A DNA stretch of 64,000 bases from Phycisphaerae bacterium. GTDB taxonomy: Bacteria > Planctomycetota > Phycisphaerae > Sedimentisphaerales > UBA12454. The stretch spans positions 131,466 to 195,465 of the forward strand of contig JBAZHC010000005.1 in NCBI GenBank assembly GCA_041652575.1, read 5' to 3'. Below the pieces are notes generated by a model. The model was not told where the DNA came from, made no database searches, and saw only the letters and a list, made by a program, of their open reading frames with translations. Within the stretch, counting starts at the first letter, position 1, and every line of letters starts with the position of its first letter. The translations under genes were made by a program, and so were the position numbers. Shown one piece after another: positions 27,179-36,671 of the stretch.

Positions 27179-28939
27179 TTACATCCTGTCGATTGTTTTT
27201 ATGCCGAGCAGGTTTTCAAGACCGTGCCGAATTATTTTAGCGGTTAAATCGCAGAGCAATAGTCTCGATGGTCGAATTTTCTTATCCGCATCGAGAACAG
27301 GGCAGGCATTATAAAACCCGCTGAATTTGCCCGCCAGTTCGTAAAGATAAGCCGTTAAAAAATTCGGCTTAAAATCGGAAATTGCAGTATTAAACGCCTC
27401 GCCGTAACGGATAAGCTGCTTTGCAAGCTCAAGTTCGGAGCTGTTCTCAAGATAAATTTCTTTTATGTCTTTTAGTTCCTTTGCGGTATCAATTCCTTTT
27501 TCCTGTCCTTTTCTGCCGATGGATTTAATCCTCGCGTAAGCGTACTGCATATAAGGTGCGGTGTTGCCGTCCATCGCAAGCATCTTATCGAAATTGAAAA
27601 TGTAATCGCTTGTTCGATTATTAGAATAATCGGCGTATTTTACGGCGCCGATTCCAACTGCCTGGGCGATTGTTTCTTTTTCGCTCTCCGGCAGTTCGGG
27701 ATTTTTTTGCTCGACGACAGACTTTGCACGTTTGACGGCTTCATCGAGAAGCTCTTTCAGTTTTACATTTTCGCCGGAGCGGGTTTTTAATGGTTTGCCG
27801 TCTTCGCCTAAGACACTTCCGAATGTAATATGAACAAGTTTTGTATCCTTTGCCCAGCAGGCCATTTCAGCGACTTTGAAGAGCATTTCAAAATGCTGTT
27901 TCTGCCGGGCATCGGTAACGTAAATAATTTCATCAGCCTTTAATTCGTTTACCCTGTATCTGATAGCCGCTAAATCTGTCGTTGCGTAAAGAAAAGCACC
28001 GTCAGTCTTTTGAATGATGAAAGGCATCGGATTGCCTTCTTTGGTTTTAAAACCTTCCGGGAAAACACAAATCGCTCCTTCAGATTCTTTTGCAATACCA
28101 AGTTTTTTTAATTCATTGACAACATCTGCCAATTTATCTTTATAAAAACTTTCACCGCATTCATCTTTAACAGTTAAATCAATACCTAATGTCTCATAAA
28201 TTGGCTGATAATGTTTACGAGATTCGTCTACAATATTTTTCCATTGCTCCATTGTGATAGAGTCAGATTGATGCAATCTTCTTACTTGCTGATGTGCAAC
28301 AGCAACAAAATTTTCATCATTATCAAATCGTTGTTTTGCATTTTTATAAAATTGCTCAAGATCATTAATTTCTACTTTTGAATAATCTTCATCAACATAA
28401 GGCCATTCTAATTTGAAATACGCAATTAGCATACCAAATTGCGTACCCCAGTCGCCGATGTGGTTTTGCGGGATTACATTGCAGCCTGCCTGTTTTAACA
28501 TTCTACAGATACAGTCGCCGATGATTGTGCTGCGCAAATGTCCAACGTGCATTTGCTTTGCGATGTTCGGGCCGGAAAAATCAACAACAACCGTTTGAGG
28601 CTTGTTTGTTTTTTCTATGCCGAGCTCTTTTGTGTCTTTGGAAATTTCTCGCAGGGTTTCTTTGACGAATTCCGGTTTGAGCCTTAAGTTTATAAAACCT
28701 GCACCGGCTATTTCCGGCTTTTGGCATATATCGTCAATTTTCAGTTCTGCGATAATTTTTTCGGCAAGCTGTCTTGGATTTGCTTTTAACTGCTTTGCAA
28801 GCGCAAGGGCGTTGTTGCTCTGGTAATCGCCGAATTTAGAGTCAGTCGCGGCAGTTACGATTGCGGGAACATTTTGGCCGGTCGCCTTTTGAATGGCCTG
28901 ACTGATTCGTTCAGAGATTATTTGAATTACAGGTTTCAT
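27179..28939 (-). CDS. argS: Arginyl-tRNA synthetase
   Basis: This cytosolic class I synthetase charges tRNA-Arg and has 586 residues, the usual length. The N-terminal additional domain covers residues 1-110. FSGPNIAKQMHVGHLRSTIIGD near 125 contains the HIGH-type motif (HVGH), YATTDLAAIRYR is near 320 and the KTRSGENVKLKEL loop is near 385. A C-terminal anticodon-binding DALR domain ends the chain. Like other ArgRS it has no canonical KMSK. It lies downstream of rsfS with a CAC-type repeat between them. Confidence 0.96.
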   Translation of the reverse strand: MKPVIQIISERISQAIQKATGQNVPAIVTAATDSKFGDYQSNNALALAKQLKANPRQLAEKIIAELKIDDICQKPEIAGAGFINLRLKPEFVKETLREISKDTKELGIEKTNKPQTVVVDFSGPNIAKQMHVGHLRSTIIGDCICRMLKQAGCNVIPQNHIGDWGTQFGMLIAYFKLEWPYVDEDYSKVEINDLEQFYKNAKQRFDNDENFVAVAHQQVRRLHQSDSITMEQWKNIVDESRKHYQPIYETLGIDLTVKDECGESFYKDKLADVVNELKKLGIAKESEGAICVFPEGFKTKEGNPMPFIIQKTDGAFLYATTDLAAIRYRVNELKADEIIYVTDARQKQHFEMLFKVAEMACWAKDTKLVHITFGSVLGEDGKPLKTRSGENVKLKELLDEAVKRAKSVVEQKNPELPESEKETIAQAVGIGAVKYADYSNNRTSDYIFNFDKMLAMDGNTAPYMQYAYARIKSIGRKGQEKGIDTAKELKDIKEIYLENSSELELAKQLIRYGEAFNTAISDFKPNFLTAYLYELAGKFSGFYNACPVLDADKKIRPSRLLLCDLTAKIIRHGLENLLGIKTIDRM

Positions 28940-28975
28940 TTTTTTGCCGCAGAGTTCTTTAGTTTTTTTATTTTA

Positions 28976-29029
28976 GCCACAGAGAACACAGAGAAATAAT
29001 ATTTGTTAATTCGTGTTCATTCGTGGTTA
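28976..29029. repeat. CAC-type repeat, hybrid copy with two unit variants
   Basis: The left part (28976-28993) reads GCCACAGAGAACACAGAG. The right part (29008-29029) is the reverse complement of ACCACGAATGAACACGAAT-type units. The two arms are partly complementary although they use different unit variants (CAGAG against CGAAT). The element lies between rsfS and argS. Confidence 0.75.
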
Positions 29030-29049
29030 TAAATTTTTCAATTTACATT

Positions 29050-29445
29050 TTAAATCTTCAATTTTTCAGCGTCGCCCCAGAGCAATTCCAAATCGTAGTA
29101 TTGTCTGAATTCCTCGTTGAATAGATGAACTACCACATCGACGAAATCCAGCAGTACCCATTTGCCCTGTTCGTAACCTGCCCGGCCGAAGATTCTAAAA
29201 TTGTGCTTTTTGCCCATTTCCATAATCTCATCGGCGACGGAACAGGTCTGGCGGTTGCTTGTTCCGGTGGCGATGAGGAAATAATCCGTTGCGGGGCTTT
29301 TGCCGGTAAGGTTGAGCACAACTACGTTAGTGCAGTGTCTTTCGAGAGCGATTTTAGCCGCCTCAAGGGCGAATTTTTTTGCGGTTAAAACAGCAGGTTT
29401 TTTTGCAATAGTCTTTTTCTTTGCGGTAGTTTTCTTTTTTGCCAA
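29050..29445 (-). CDS. rsfS: Ribosomal silencing factor RsfS
   Basis: RsfS binds protein L14 and blocks joining of the ribosomal subunits in starvation. The 131 residues open with a lysine-rich tail of about 22 residues (AKKKTTAKKK), then the conserved fold: VVVLNLTGKSPATDYFLIATG near 40, TSNRQTCSVAD, and the C-terminal GKWVLLDFVDVVVHLF segment followed by YYDLELLWGDA. The basic tail is an addition relative to short homologues. CAC-type repeats flank the gene on both sides. Confidence 0.93.
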   Translation of the reverse strand: MAKKKTTAKKKTIAKKPAVLTAKKFALEAAKIALERHCTNVVVLNLTGKSPATDYFLIATGTSNRQTCSVADEIMEMGKKHNFRIFGRAGYEQGKWVLLDFVDVVVHLFNEEFRQYYDLELLWGDAEKLKI

Positions 29446-29465
29446 TTTAATCCTTTTCAGATTCA

Positions 29466-29514
29466 GCCACAGAGTTTTATTTTTTTGCCACAGAGAACAC
29501 AGAGGTCACAGAGA
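29466..29514. repeat. CAC-type repeat, tandem units
   Basis: GCCACAGAG occurs at 29466, then at 29487-29514 GCCACAGAGAACACAGAGG followed by TCACAGAGA, with units spaced 9 bp and all in the same direction. The copy lies between hppA and rsfS, just upstream of the rsfS start and downstream of the hppA terminator. Confidence 0.8.
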
Positions 29515-29536
29515 TATTTACTTTTCATAAAAAAAA

Positions 29537-29563
29537 CGGGGCCGAGAAGCATTCTCGACCCCG
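29537..29563 (-). terminator. Rho-independent terminator of hppA
   Basis: CGGGGCCGAGAA pairs with TTCTCGACCCCG (one mismatch, 3-nt loop). On the minus strand the stem is followed at once by eight T. It starts about 30 bp after the hppA stop. Confidence 0.8.
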
Positions 29564-29594
29564 ATAGGATACATTCAATTGCTGTATAAGTCAA

Positions 29595-31994
29595 CTATTT
29601 GCCCAAATGCAGAAATTCAGCGATAGCAGGAGCAAATTTGACTATAACGCCTGCGAATACGACGCTGACCATACACATCAGTTTTATAAGGATGTTCATA
29701 CTCGGCCCGGCTGTATCTTTGAACGGGTCGCCGACTGTATCGCCTACAACTGCGGCTTTATGAGCAGGTGAGCCCTTTCCGCCGAGAGCGCCTTTTTCGA
29801 TATACTTCTTGGCGTTGTCCCATGCGCCTCCTGCGTTGTTCAGCGTGATTGCCAGAACGAATCCGCAGGTAAGTCCGCCTGTGAGCAGTCCCATTACGCC
29901 TGCCACTCCGAGAAACAGACCCGTGGCAACCGGTACGATAATCGCCAATAGCGACGGCAGAATCATTTCTCTCTGGGCACCGGCGGTAGATATAGATACG
30001 CATCTTGCGTAATCAGGTTTTCCCGTACCTTCCATAATGCCAACGATTTCCTTAAACTGTCTGCGAACTTCATTAACCATTGCACCTGCCGCTCTTCCGA
30101 CAGCCTTAATGGTCATAGCACAAAATACGAACGACATCATAGCGCCGATGAACAGGCCGCAAAGAAGTTTCGGATTCATAATATTCAGTTCATAAGCCTG
30201 TACGAAATCTGCGATAGTAGCGGTCTTTGTTGAAATAGTGCCTTCGATTTGCCCGTTCGAGCTGAACAGGTATTTGCCGACGTAATAAATTTTATCAGGT
30301 GCGGCGTCAGCGAGTCTGCCTATCCATATTCTTATTTCCTCAATCAGCGATGCGAGAAGTGCCATAGCTGTCAAAGCGGCTGAACCGATTGCGAAACCTT
30401 TACCTGTTGCCGCGGTTGTATTTCCGAGAGAATCAAGAGCATCCGTTCTTTTTCTTACTTCTTTGCCGAGACCGCTCATTTCAGCGTTTCCGCCTGCGTT
30501 GTCAGCGATTGGGCCGTAAGCGTCTGTCGCCAGTGTAATGCCTAATGTTGAGAGCATACCGACTGCTGCGAAACCGATACCATACAATCCCATTGTTGGA
30601 GTTGTGAAGCCGCCTGCGAAAGCGAACGCACAAAGGATACCGATTACGATAGTTACCACAGGCAGGCCTGATGAGTACATTCCTGTTGCGAAACCATCGA
30701 TGATGGTTGTGGCAGGACCCATTACCGCCTGGCTGGCAATGCCTTTCGTAGGTTTATATTCGTCTGAAGTATAATATTCAGTAAATTGACCGATTACAAC
30801 GCCTGCTACGAGGCCAGATACGACTGAGCCGAAAATGCCCCAGCTTATCCACTCTAATTTTACAAGGAAAAGTAATGCCACTAAAATCAGTGCCGAACTT
30901 CCGAGCGTTCCGATGAGCAGCGAGCGAAGCAGATTTTTCTGAGTCGCCTCTTCTTTGCATCGAACCATAAAAATGCCGATTATCGAAAGGACAATACCCA
31001 TTCCGGCGACAACCATTGGAGCGAGAACCGATTTGAGAACGTCGGCCTGAGTTTTCATTGCCATAGCAGCGCCAAGGGCCATCGTTGCGAGAATCGAGCC
31101 GCAATAACTTTCGTAAAGGTCGGCGCCCATACCTGCGACGTCGCCTACGTTATCGCCGACGTTGTCAGCGATTGTTGCCGGGTTTCTCGGGTCGTCTTCC
31201 GGAATACCGGCTTCGACTTTACCGACAAGGTCCGCTCCGACATCAGCGGCTTTTGTATAGATACCGCCGCCGACTCTTGCGAACAGAGCCTGGGTCGAAG
31301 CACCCATACCGAAAGTAATCATAGTCGTTGTTATTTCAACGAGTTTATGTTCCGGGTTCATTCCAACCGGCACAAGCTGAAGTCCGAGGAAACGCAGGCC
31401 TGCTGCCATATTACCTGCGGTATAAACAATTTTATCGAGGATAAGGAACCAAATCGAAATATCCAAAAGGCCGAATCCCACGACAATCAGGCCCATAACA
31501 GCGCCGCTTCTGAAGGCGACCTGCAGACCTTTGTTAAGGCTTTCACTTGCGCCCTGAGCAGTTCTATTGGAAGCGTTGGTCGCGGTTTTCATTCCCAAAA
31601 AGCCGCAGATACCACTGAACAAACCGCCGGTCAAAAACGCGACAGGCACAAACGGGTTTTGAACTCCCATCCTGGCAAGTATCGCAAAAATGATAAGCAA
31701 AACTACGAAGACCATCGCGACAACTCTGTATTGTCTGAAAAGATAAGCGTAAGCGCCTTCTTTTACATATTGTGCAATTTCAATCATTTTCGGAGTGCCT
31801 GGATTTGCGCTCATCATCATTTTGTAGAAAACAAATGCAAACACAAGTGCCAGCGCAGATGAAATCGGTGCGATCCACCATAAAGCCGGTATCGCATTTG
31901 CTGATGCTTCTGCAGCGCCTTCCTGTGCCAAAGCAGTTGCAGCGAAAATTAAAATTGTCGCCAAAAATCCTGTTTTTACGATAGTATTTTTCAC
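29595..31994 (-). CDS. hppA: K+-dependent membrane-bound pyrophosphatase (ion pump)
   Basis: This 799-residue inner-membrane enzyme couples PPi hydrolysis to pumping of H+ or Na+. It has about 16 transmembrane helices. Signature segments are GGGIYTKAADVGADLVGKVE near residue 240 with the following DNVGDNVGD and GMGADLYES, the second aspartate cluster ATDAYGPIADNAGGNAEMSG near 490, and GDTVGDPFKDTAGPS near 760. GNTTAATGKG has alanine where K+-independent enzymes have lysine, which points to the K+-dependent class. An extra N-terminal signal-like segment (residues 1-23) precedes the usual first helix. Whether it pumps Na+ or H+ cannot be decided by eye. Confidence 0.95.
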   Translation of the reverse strand: MKNTIVKTGFLATILIFAATALAQEGAAEASANAIPALWWIAPISSALALVFAFVFYKMMMSANPGTPKMIEIAQYVKEGAYAYLFRQYRVVAMVFVVLLIIFAILARMGVQNPFVPVAFLTGGLFSGICGFLGMKTATNASNRTAQGASESLNKGLQVAFRSGAVMGLIVVGFGLLDISIWFLILDKIVYTAGNMAAGLRFLGLQLVPVGMNPEHKLVEITTTMITFGMGASTQALFARVGGGIYTKAADVGADLVGKVEAGIPEDDPRNPATIADNVGDNVGDVAGMGADLYESYCGSILATMALGAAMAMKTQADVLKSVLAPMVVAGMGIVLSIIGIFMVRCKEEATQKNLLRSLLIGTLGSSALILVALLFLVKLEWISWGIFGSVVSGLVAGVVIGQFTEYYTSDEYKPTKGIASQAVMGPATTIIDGFATGMYSSGLPVVTIVIGILCAFAFAGGFTTPTMGLYGIGFAAVGMLSTLGITLATDAYGPIADNAGGNAEMSGLGKEVRKRTDALDSLGNTTAATGKGFAIGSAALTAMALLASLIEEIRIWIGRLADAAPDKIYYVGKYLFSSNGQIEGTISTKTATIADFVQAYELNIMNPKLLCGLFIGAMMSFVFCAMTIKAVGRAAGAMVNEVRRQFKEIVGIMEGTGKPDYARCVSISTAGAQREMILPSLLAIIVPVATGLFLGVAGVMGLLTGGLTCGFVLAITLNNAGGAWDNAKKYIEKGALGGKGSPAHKAAVVGDTVGDPFKDTAGPSMNILIKLMCMVSVVFAGVIVKFAPAIAEFLHLGK

Positions 31995-32255
31995 CTTAAA
32001 AACTCCTTATAAAGAAAACCGTTGGTTTTTTACGCGCGAAATTAGCGACAGTGTATAGAACAGAGCTTTTTTTGCAAGTAAATTAGCGCTAAAAAACCTG
32101 AAAATTGGTCTAAATTTTAGACCAGAAGAAAAAAAGATTCCGGAAATATTTCTCGTTTTTTATTCCGAGACAAAATAAATAACATAACTATTGTAAAAGC
32201 AAGAAGTTATGCATTGGCCGTAGAAGGTGTTCCGATGTTTTCAGTTAAAGTAATA

Positions 32256-33923
32256 TTATCTATGTGTAACAATTAAAACGATGGATTTATTTGTTTTTTC
32301 AATGGTCGCGGACCTGTCTTTTAGAGAGTCGTCGGTTGTGATTTTTATTTTTTGCGAAAGGTCCGGAACAGATTCGAAAAACGACAAAATAAATGAACTC
32401 TTCAGTGCGTAGTTGACATTCTGAGGCAGCGAACCTGTTTTCAGAAGAGAAGAGATATCGTTCAGCTTTGCGACAATCAAACCAATAACTTCTCCGTTTT
32501 TATTTACCAGCGGACCGCCGGAATTGCCCGGCTGGATAGGAACGCTGATTTGAAAATACTGAGGGTTGTCGGTAAGGCCGGAAAGAGAACTGATGGAGCC
32601 TTCGGTAAATTTCGGTTCTGTGCCCTGAAGCGTAATCTGAGGATAGCCCATAGTAAATACCGCATCGCCGGTTTTAACCGTATCGCTTGAAGCTATCGGC
32701 AGAAAAGAAAAATCGTTGCCGTCGATTTTCAGAACTGCCGCATCAATCGATTCGTCTTTGCCGATTACCTTCGCGGTATATTTTTTTTGATTATATGTAA
32801 CTTCCACATTTGTAGCTTTCCCGACAGAATGACAGGCCGTAAGAATGAAGCCATCCGAAGTTATCAAAAAGCCGGTTGAAATACTTTCTACATTTTCTAC
32901 AGTCTGGTTATTGTCCTTGTTGTTATTTTCTTTCTCGGCCAGGAATCCTTTTATTTTTTTTATCCTGTTTAATCTTTGCTGAGCTTCTTCTATCTGGCCG
33001 GGCGTCATTTTTTCATGAAGGTCTTTTTTCAGCCACTGGGCGTCTTTGTCTCCGTTCATTCCGGCCAGAAGCAGCCATTTATAAGCCTCAACATAATCTT
33101 CCGTAACGCCTCTGCCGTTCCAGTACATTACACCAAGAACAACCTGTGATTCCGCATTTCCCTGTGTGGCGGCTTTTGTGAACCATTTAGCCGCTATTGT
33201 GTAATTCTGCTCGACGCCTTCGCCGCTGCAGTACATCGTACCGAGAACATACTGGGCTTTGGCTTGTCCCTGCACGGCAGCTCTTGTAAACCATTTAGCT
33301 GCTTCCTTATAATCCTGCGGAATTTCTTCATTCTTGTCGTTGCAGTATATCATACCAAGAATATACTGGGCCTTTGCATTTCCCCGTGCCGCGGCCTTTG
33401 TGAATAATTTAACTGCCTCGCTGTAATCCTTCTCGACGCCCTGACCCCTGAAGTACATCAATCCAAGGTCGAACTGAGCATCTATCTGCCCCTGTGCGGC
33501 AGCTTTTTTAAACCATTCAACCGCCTTGTCGTAATCCCGCCTAACTCCCCGGCCCTTGCCGTACATTAAACCAAGACTGTGCTGAGCGTTTGCATTTCCC
33601 TGCTCGGCGGCTTTTGTGTACCATTGAATCGCCTGGGCGTAATCCTGCACAATATTCAGGCCGTCATCGTATATCGCACCAAGTTCGTATTGAGCCTTTG
33701 CGTTTCCCTGCTCGGCGGCCTTTGTGTACCATTTAAATGATTCGTTGTAATCCTGCTCAACGCTCTGACCTATGGAATACTTTTTGGCAAGGGTAAATTG
33801 ACTGTTCGCATCGCCGCTTTCGGCTTTGGTAAGCAGTTTTTCGATTGATGACGGGGCGGATTGACATACTCCGCAGAATGAACTAACGGCAAAAACAGCA
33901 AACAATATGTATAATCTTCGCAT
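32256..33923 (-). CDS. Secreted Sel1-repeat protein with trypsin-like serine protease domain
   Basis: The 555 residues start with a signal peptide (RRLYILFAVFAVSSFCG). From residue 28 to about 310 there are seven Sel1-like repeats of 36-38 residues (AQYELGAIYDDG, then AIQWYTKAAEQGNA). A DegP-like protease domain covers 345-535, with catalytic His in TACHSVG, Asp in SIDAAVLKI and Ser in QPGNSGGPLV. No PDZ domain is present. Sel1 repeats usually bind partner proteins, so this may be a targeted periplasmic protease. The combination is unusual but not unknown. No upstream partner is evident. Confidence 0.85.
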   Translation of the reverse strand: MRRLYILFAVFAVSSFCGVCQSAPSSIEKLLTKAESGDANSQFTLAKKYSIGQSVEQDYNESFKWYTKAAEQGNAKAQYELGAIYDDGLNIVQDYAQAIQWYTKAAEQGNANAQHSLGLMYGKGRGVRRDYDKAVEWFKKAAAQGQIDAQFDLGLMYFRGQGVEKDYSEAVKLFTKAAARGNAKAQYILGMIYCNDKNEEIPQDYKEAAKWFTRAAVQGQAKAQYVLGTMYCSGEGVEQNYTIAAKWFTKAATQGNAESQVVLGVMYWNGRGVTEDYVEAYKWLLLAGMNGDKDAQWLKKDLHEKMTPGQIEEAQQRLNRIKKIKGFLAEKENNNKDNNQTVENVESISTGFLITSDGFILTACHSVGKATNVEVTYNQKKYTAKVIGKDESIDAAVLKIDGNDFSFLPIASSDTVKTGDAVFTMGYPQITLQGTEPKFTEGSISSLSGLTDNPQYFQISVPIQPGNSGGPLVNKNGEVIGLIVAKLNDISSLLKTGSLPQNVNYALKSSFILSFFESVPDLSQKIKITTDDSLKDRSATIEKTNKSIVLIVTHR

Positions 33924-34079
33924 ATATAAAATCTGTAATCAGGACCTGGCAGGCATTATACAAAAATAGACTATCCAAAACAAGTTCTCAATTGATAAAA
34001 CATAATTCGTGTGATATATTTTCTGTTTAGTATAAAAGGGCTTTATTGTGCCAAAATTTGAAGCAAAAAGGCCGATTTT

Positions 34080-35441
34080 ATGAAAATTAAAATAAAAACG
34101 AAGCTTGAAAATATTATAAATTATTTTTTTGGAATGCATCCTGTTCGGCATGTTGTAATAGGATATCTCATATATATCCTGATCGGCTGGATATTGCTTT
34201 GTCTTCCTTTTTTGCATAAGGCTGGCGCTGTCGCCAGTATTCTCGACCATTTGTTTATTTCCACGTCAGCGGTTTCGACAACGGGATTAGTTACTGTAAG
34301 TGTGTCCGGAACATATAATATTGCCGGCCAGATAATAGTGTTGATTCTGATTCAGCTTGGCGGAATTGGTTATATGACTTTTGGGTCGTTTGTTTTCCTG
34401 GCTCAAAGGAAACCATTAAGCAAAGAGCGTATGAATATTGCTAATGTGGTTTTTGCTCTTCCGGAATCGTTTAAGGTTTATAAATTTATCAAAAGCGTGA
34501 TTATTTTTACGGCTTCGATAGAAATCGTCGGGGCGATTATACTTTATGCTTTATTTCGAAAAGCAGGTGTTGAAGACGCATTCTGGTCGGCGATATTTCA
34601 CAGCATATCTTCATTTTGTACGGCCGGTTTTGGTCTGTACGATAACAGCTTTGAGAATTATCCGTCTAATTTCGGTTTGAATATTGTAATTGCCGTTCTG
34701 AGTTATCTTGGAGCAGTCGGGTTTATCGTTTTTGTGGATGTGTGGCGAAAATTGCAGGGGAAAATTGAAAATGTAACGCTGACAACGAAAATCATTCTGT
34801 GGGCGACTTTTTACGTCAGTATCATCGGTACGTTTATCTTCTTCATAACAGAACCAACTATACAGAATCTGCCGGCTGGCAAACGACTGCTGGCGTCATT
34901 TTTTCAGGTGATGACTGCAATGACTACGGTTGGATTCAATACGATACCAATCGGTAGTCTTTCCCGCGCCTCTCTTTTATTGATTATAACATTGATGGTA
35001 ATAGGAGCTTCACCTTCAGGCACAGGCGGAGGTTTGAAGTCAACTACTTTTTCGGCGTTATGGGGTCTTGTCAAAAGCACTCTTAAAGGAGAAAAAGAGG
35101 TGTCTTTCTGGGGAAGAATTGTGCCGGACTATCGGGTGAAGCTGGCCAGTGCGGTCTTCTGTTTTTATGTAACTTTCCTGCTCATAGGTACGTATTTATT
35201 GAGTCTAAGCGACGCATCTATAGGTTTCGAAAAAATACTTTTCGAAGCGGCCTCGGCTCTTGGCACTGTCGGGCTTAGTACGGGAATCACATCGTCGGTA
35301 ACATCAATGTCAAAAATAATTCTCATCGGATTAATGTATATGGGACGATTAGGGCCGCTGACTTTCGGTCTGTCTTTGGTGGCCGGCCGTAACAAAAAGA
35401 TTGAAACCAGCCGGAAAAAATCGGAAGACCTGGTGCTTTGA
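34080..35441 (+). CDS. TrkH/KtrB-type potassium transporter subunit
   Basis: This 453-residue inner-membrane protein has about ten hydrophobic segments arranged as four pore-loop repeats. The selectivity-filter regions can be seen in STSAVSTTGLVTV near residue 60, SSFCTAGFGLYD near 180, TAMTTVGFNTIPIG near 280 and SALGTVGLSTGI near 390. These match the Trk/Ktr superfamily, and the length and the N-terminal HPVRHVVIGYLIYI fit the KtrB type. The gating ring subunit (KtrA/TrkA) is not adjacent. It is a lone plus-strand gene between minus-strand neighbours. Confidence 0.88.
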   Translation: MKIKIKTKLENIINYFFGMHPVRHVVIGYLIYILIGWILLCLPFLHKAGAVASILDHLFISTSAVSTTGLVTVSVSGTYNIAGQIIVLILIQLGGIGYMTFGSFVFLAQRKPLSKERMNIANVVFALPESFKVYKFIKSVIIFTASIEIVGAIILYALFRKAGVEDAFWSAIFHSISSFCTAGFGLYDNSFENYPSNFGLNIVIAVLSYLGAVGFIVFVDVWRKLQGKIENVTLTTKIILWATFYVSIIGTFIFFITEPTIQNLPAGKRLLASFFQVMTAMTTVGFNTIPIGSLSRASLLLIITLMVIGASPSGTGGGLKSTTFSALWGLVKSTLKGEKEVSFWGRIVPDYRVKLASAVFCFYVTFLLIGTYLLSLSDASIGFEKILFEAASALGTVGLSTGITSSVTSMSKIILIGLMYMGRLGPLTFGLSLVAGRNKKIETSRKKSEDLVL

Positions 35442-35460
35442 TTTTGGCAGACAAATACGA

Positions 35461-36663
35461 TTATGTGTGATAATCGGCGTTAATTGTTACATAATCTTTA
35501 CTTAAGTCGCAGCCGTAGCAGAAATCGCTGAATTTTCCCGCCCCGAGATTTACCGTAATTGTATGCTCTTTTTGAGATATAATTTTGGAAACTTTCTTCG
35601 GGTCGAATTTTGCGGGTTGGCCGTTTTTGAAGACAGTTACGTTTCCAAGAATGCAGGTTAATTTGTTTGTATTTAATTTTACGCCGCAGGAACCGACTGC
35701 GCAGATAATTCTGCCCCAGTTCGGGTCGCCGCCGTGAATCGCACATTTGACAAGGTCGTAATCTGCGACAGCACGTGCGGCTTTTATCGCTTCATCTTTC
35801 GATGCAGCGCCGTTTACGGCAACTGTAAACATTCTTGTCGCGCCCTCGGCATCGAGTGCCATCTGTTTTGCCAAATCGGTGGCAAGCTCGGAAAGCGCCG
35901 AAGCGAACTTTTTATAATTTACATCCGATTTAGTTATAGCTTTATTTCCGGCAAGGCCTGAAGCGAGAATTATCGCAGTATCGTTTGTGCTTTGATGGCC
36001 GTCAACTGTAAGTTTGTTCAGCGAATTGCCGATAGCGTCTTTTAACGATTTTTGCAGAAGATTTTTCGATATTGCCGCGTCAGTCGTGATGAAGCAAAGA
36101 GTCGTCGCCATATTTGGGCCAATCATTCCTGCGCCTTTGGTTGTGCCTGCGATTGTGATATTTGCACCGCCGATTGCGATGGTTTTATACGCCTGTTTGC
36201 AGCGGGTATCAGTTGTCATTATCGCATGGGCAAAATCATCTCCGGCTTTCGGGCTGCTCGATAGTTTCGCCGCGGCGATAATAATTCCATCGTTAATTTT
36301 ATCCATCGGCAGTTGATGGCCGATAATACCGGTCGAAGCGATGAGAACCTGATTCGCTTTTGCGTCGATAAGCCGGGCAGCGGTTTGACACATTATTTCC
36401 GCGTTTCGCAGACCCGCTTTGCCTGTGCAGGTATTGGCGTTTCCGGAATTGACTACAATCGTCTCGGCGTCGCCTGTTTTTATATGTTTTTTACAGACCG
36501 TTACCGCCGCTGATACGATTTTATTTGTCGTAAAGACGCCGGCGGCCTTTGCTCCGGTCGGACAACAGATAATTCCAATGTCTTTTTTGCCTGAAATTTT
36601 TATTCCGCAGCTTATTCCAGCCGCCAGAAATCCCTTTGGTGCTGTTAAAGTAGTATTTTTCAT
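35461..36663 (-). CDS. argJ: Bifunctional glutamate N-acetyltransferase/amino-acid acetyltransferase ArgJ
   Basis: ArgJ transfers acetyl groups from N-acetylornithine to glutamate in the cyclic arginine pathway. The 400-residue proenzyme is self-cleaved before a threonine, here in LDAEGATRMFTV near residue 190-200. Other family segments are VVNSGNANTCTG near 70, ASTGIIGHQLPMDKI near 105, TTKGAGMIGPNMATTL near 175, and the C-terminal CAIHGGDPNWGRIICAVG. The nitrilase gene is 8 bp upstream, and argC lies further upstream beyond the GIY-YIG insert. Confidence 0.96.
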   Translation of the reverse strand: MKNTTLTAPKGFLAAGISCGIKISGKKDIGIICCPTGAKAAGVFTTNKIVSAAVTVCKKHIKTGDAETIVVNSGNANTCTGKAGLRNAEIMCQTAARLIDAKANQVLIASTGIIGHQLPMDKINDGIIIAAAKLSSSPKAGDDFAHAIMTTDTRCKQAYKTIAIGGANITIAGTTKGAGMIGPNMATTLCFITTDAAISKNLLQKSLKDAIGNSLNKLTVDGHQSTNDTAIILASGLAGNKAITKSDVNYKKFASALSELATDLAKQMALDAEGATRMFTVAVNGAASKDEAIKAARAVADYDLVKCAIHGGDPNWGRIICAVGSCGVKLNTNKLTCILGNVTVFKNGQPAKFDPKKVSKIISQKEHTITVNLGAGKFSDFCYGCDLSKDYVTINADYHT

Positions 36664-36671
36664 TTTTATCC

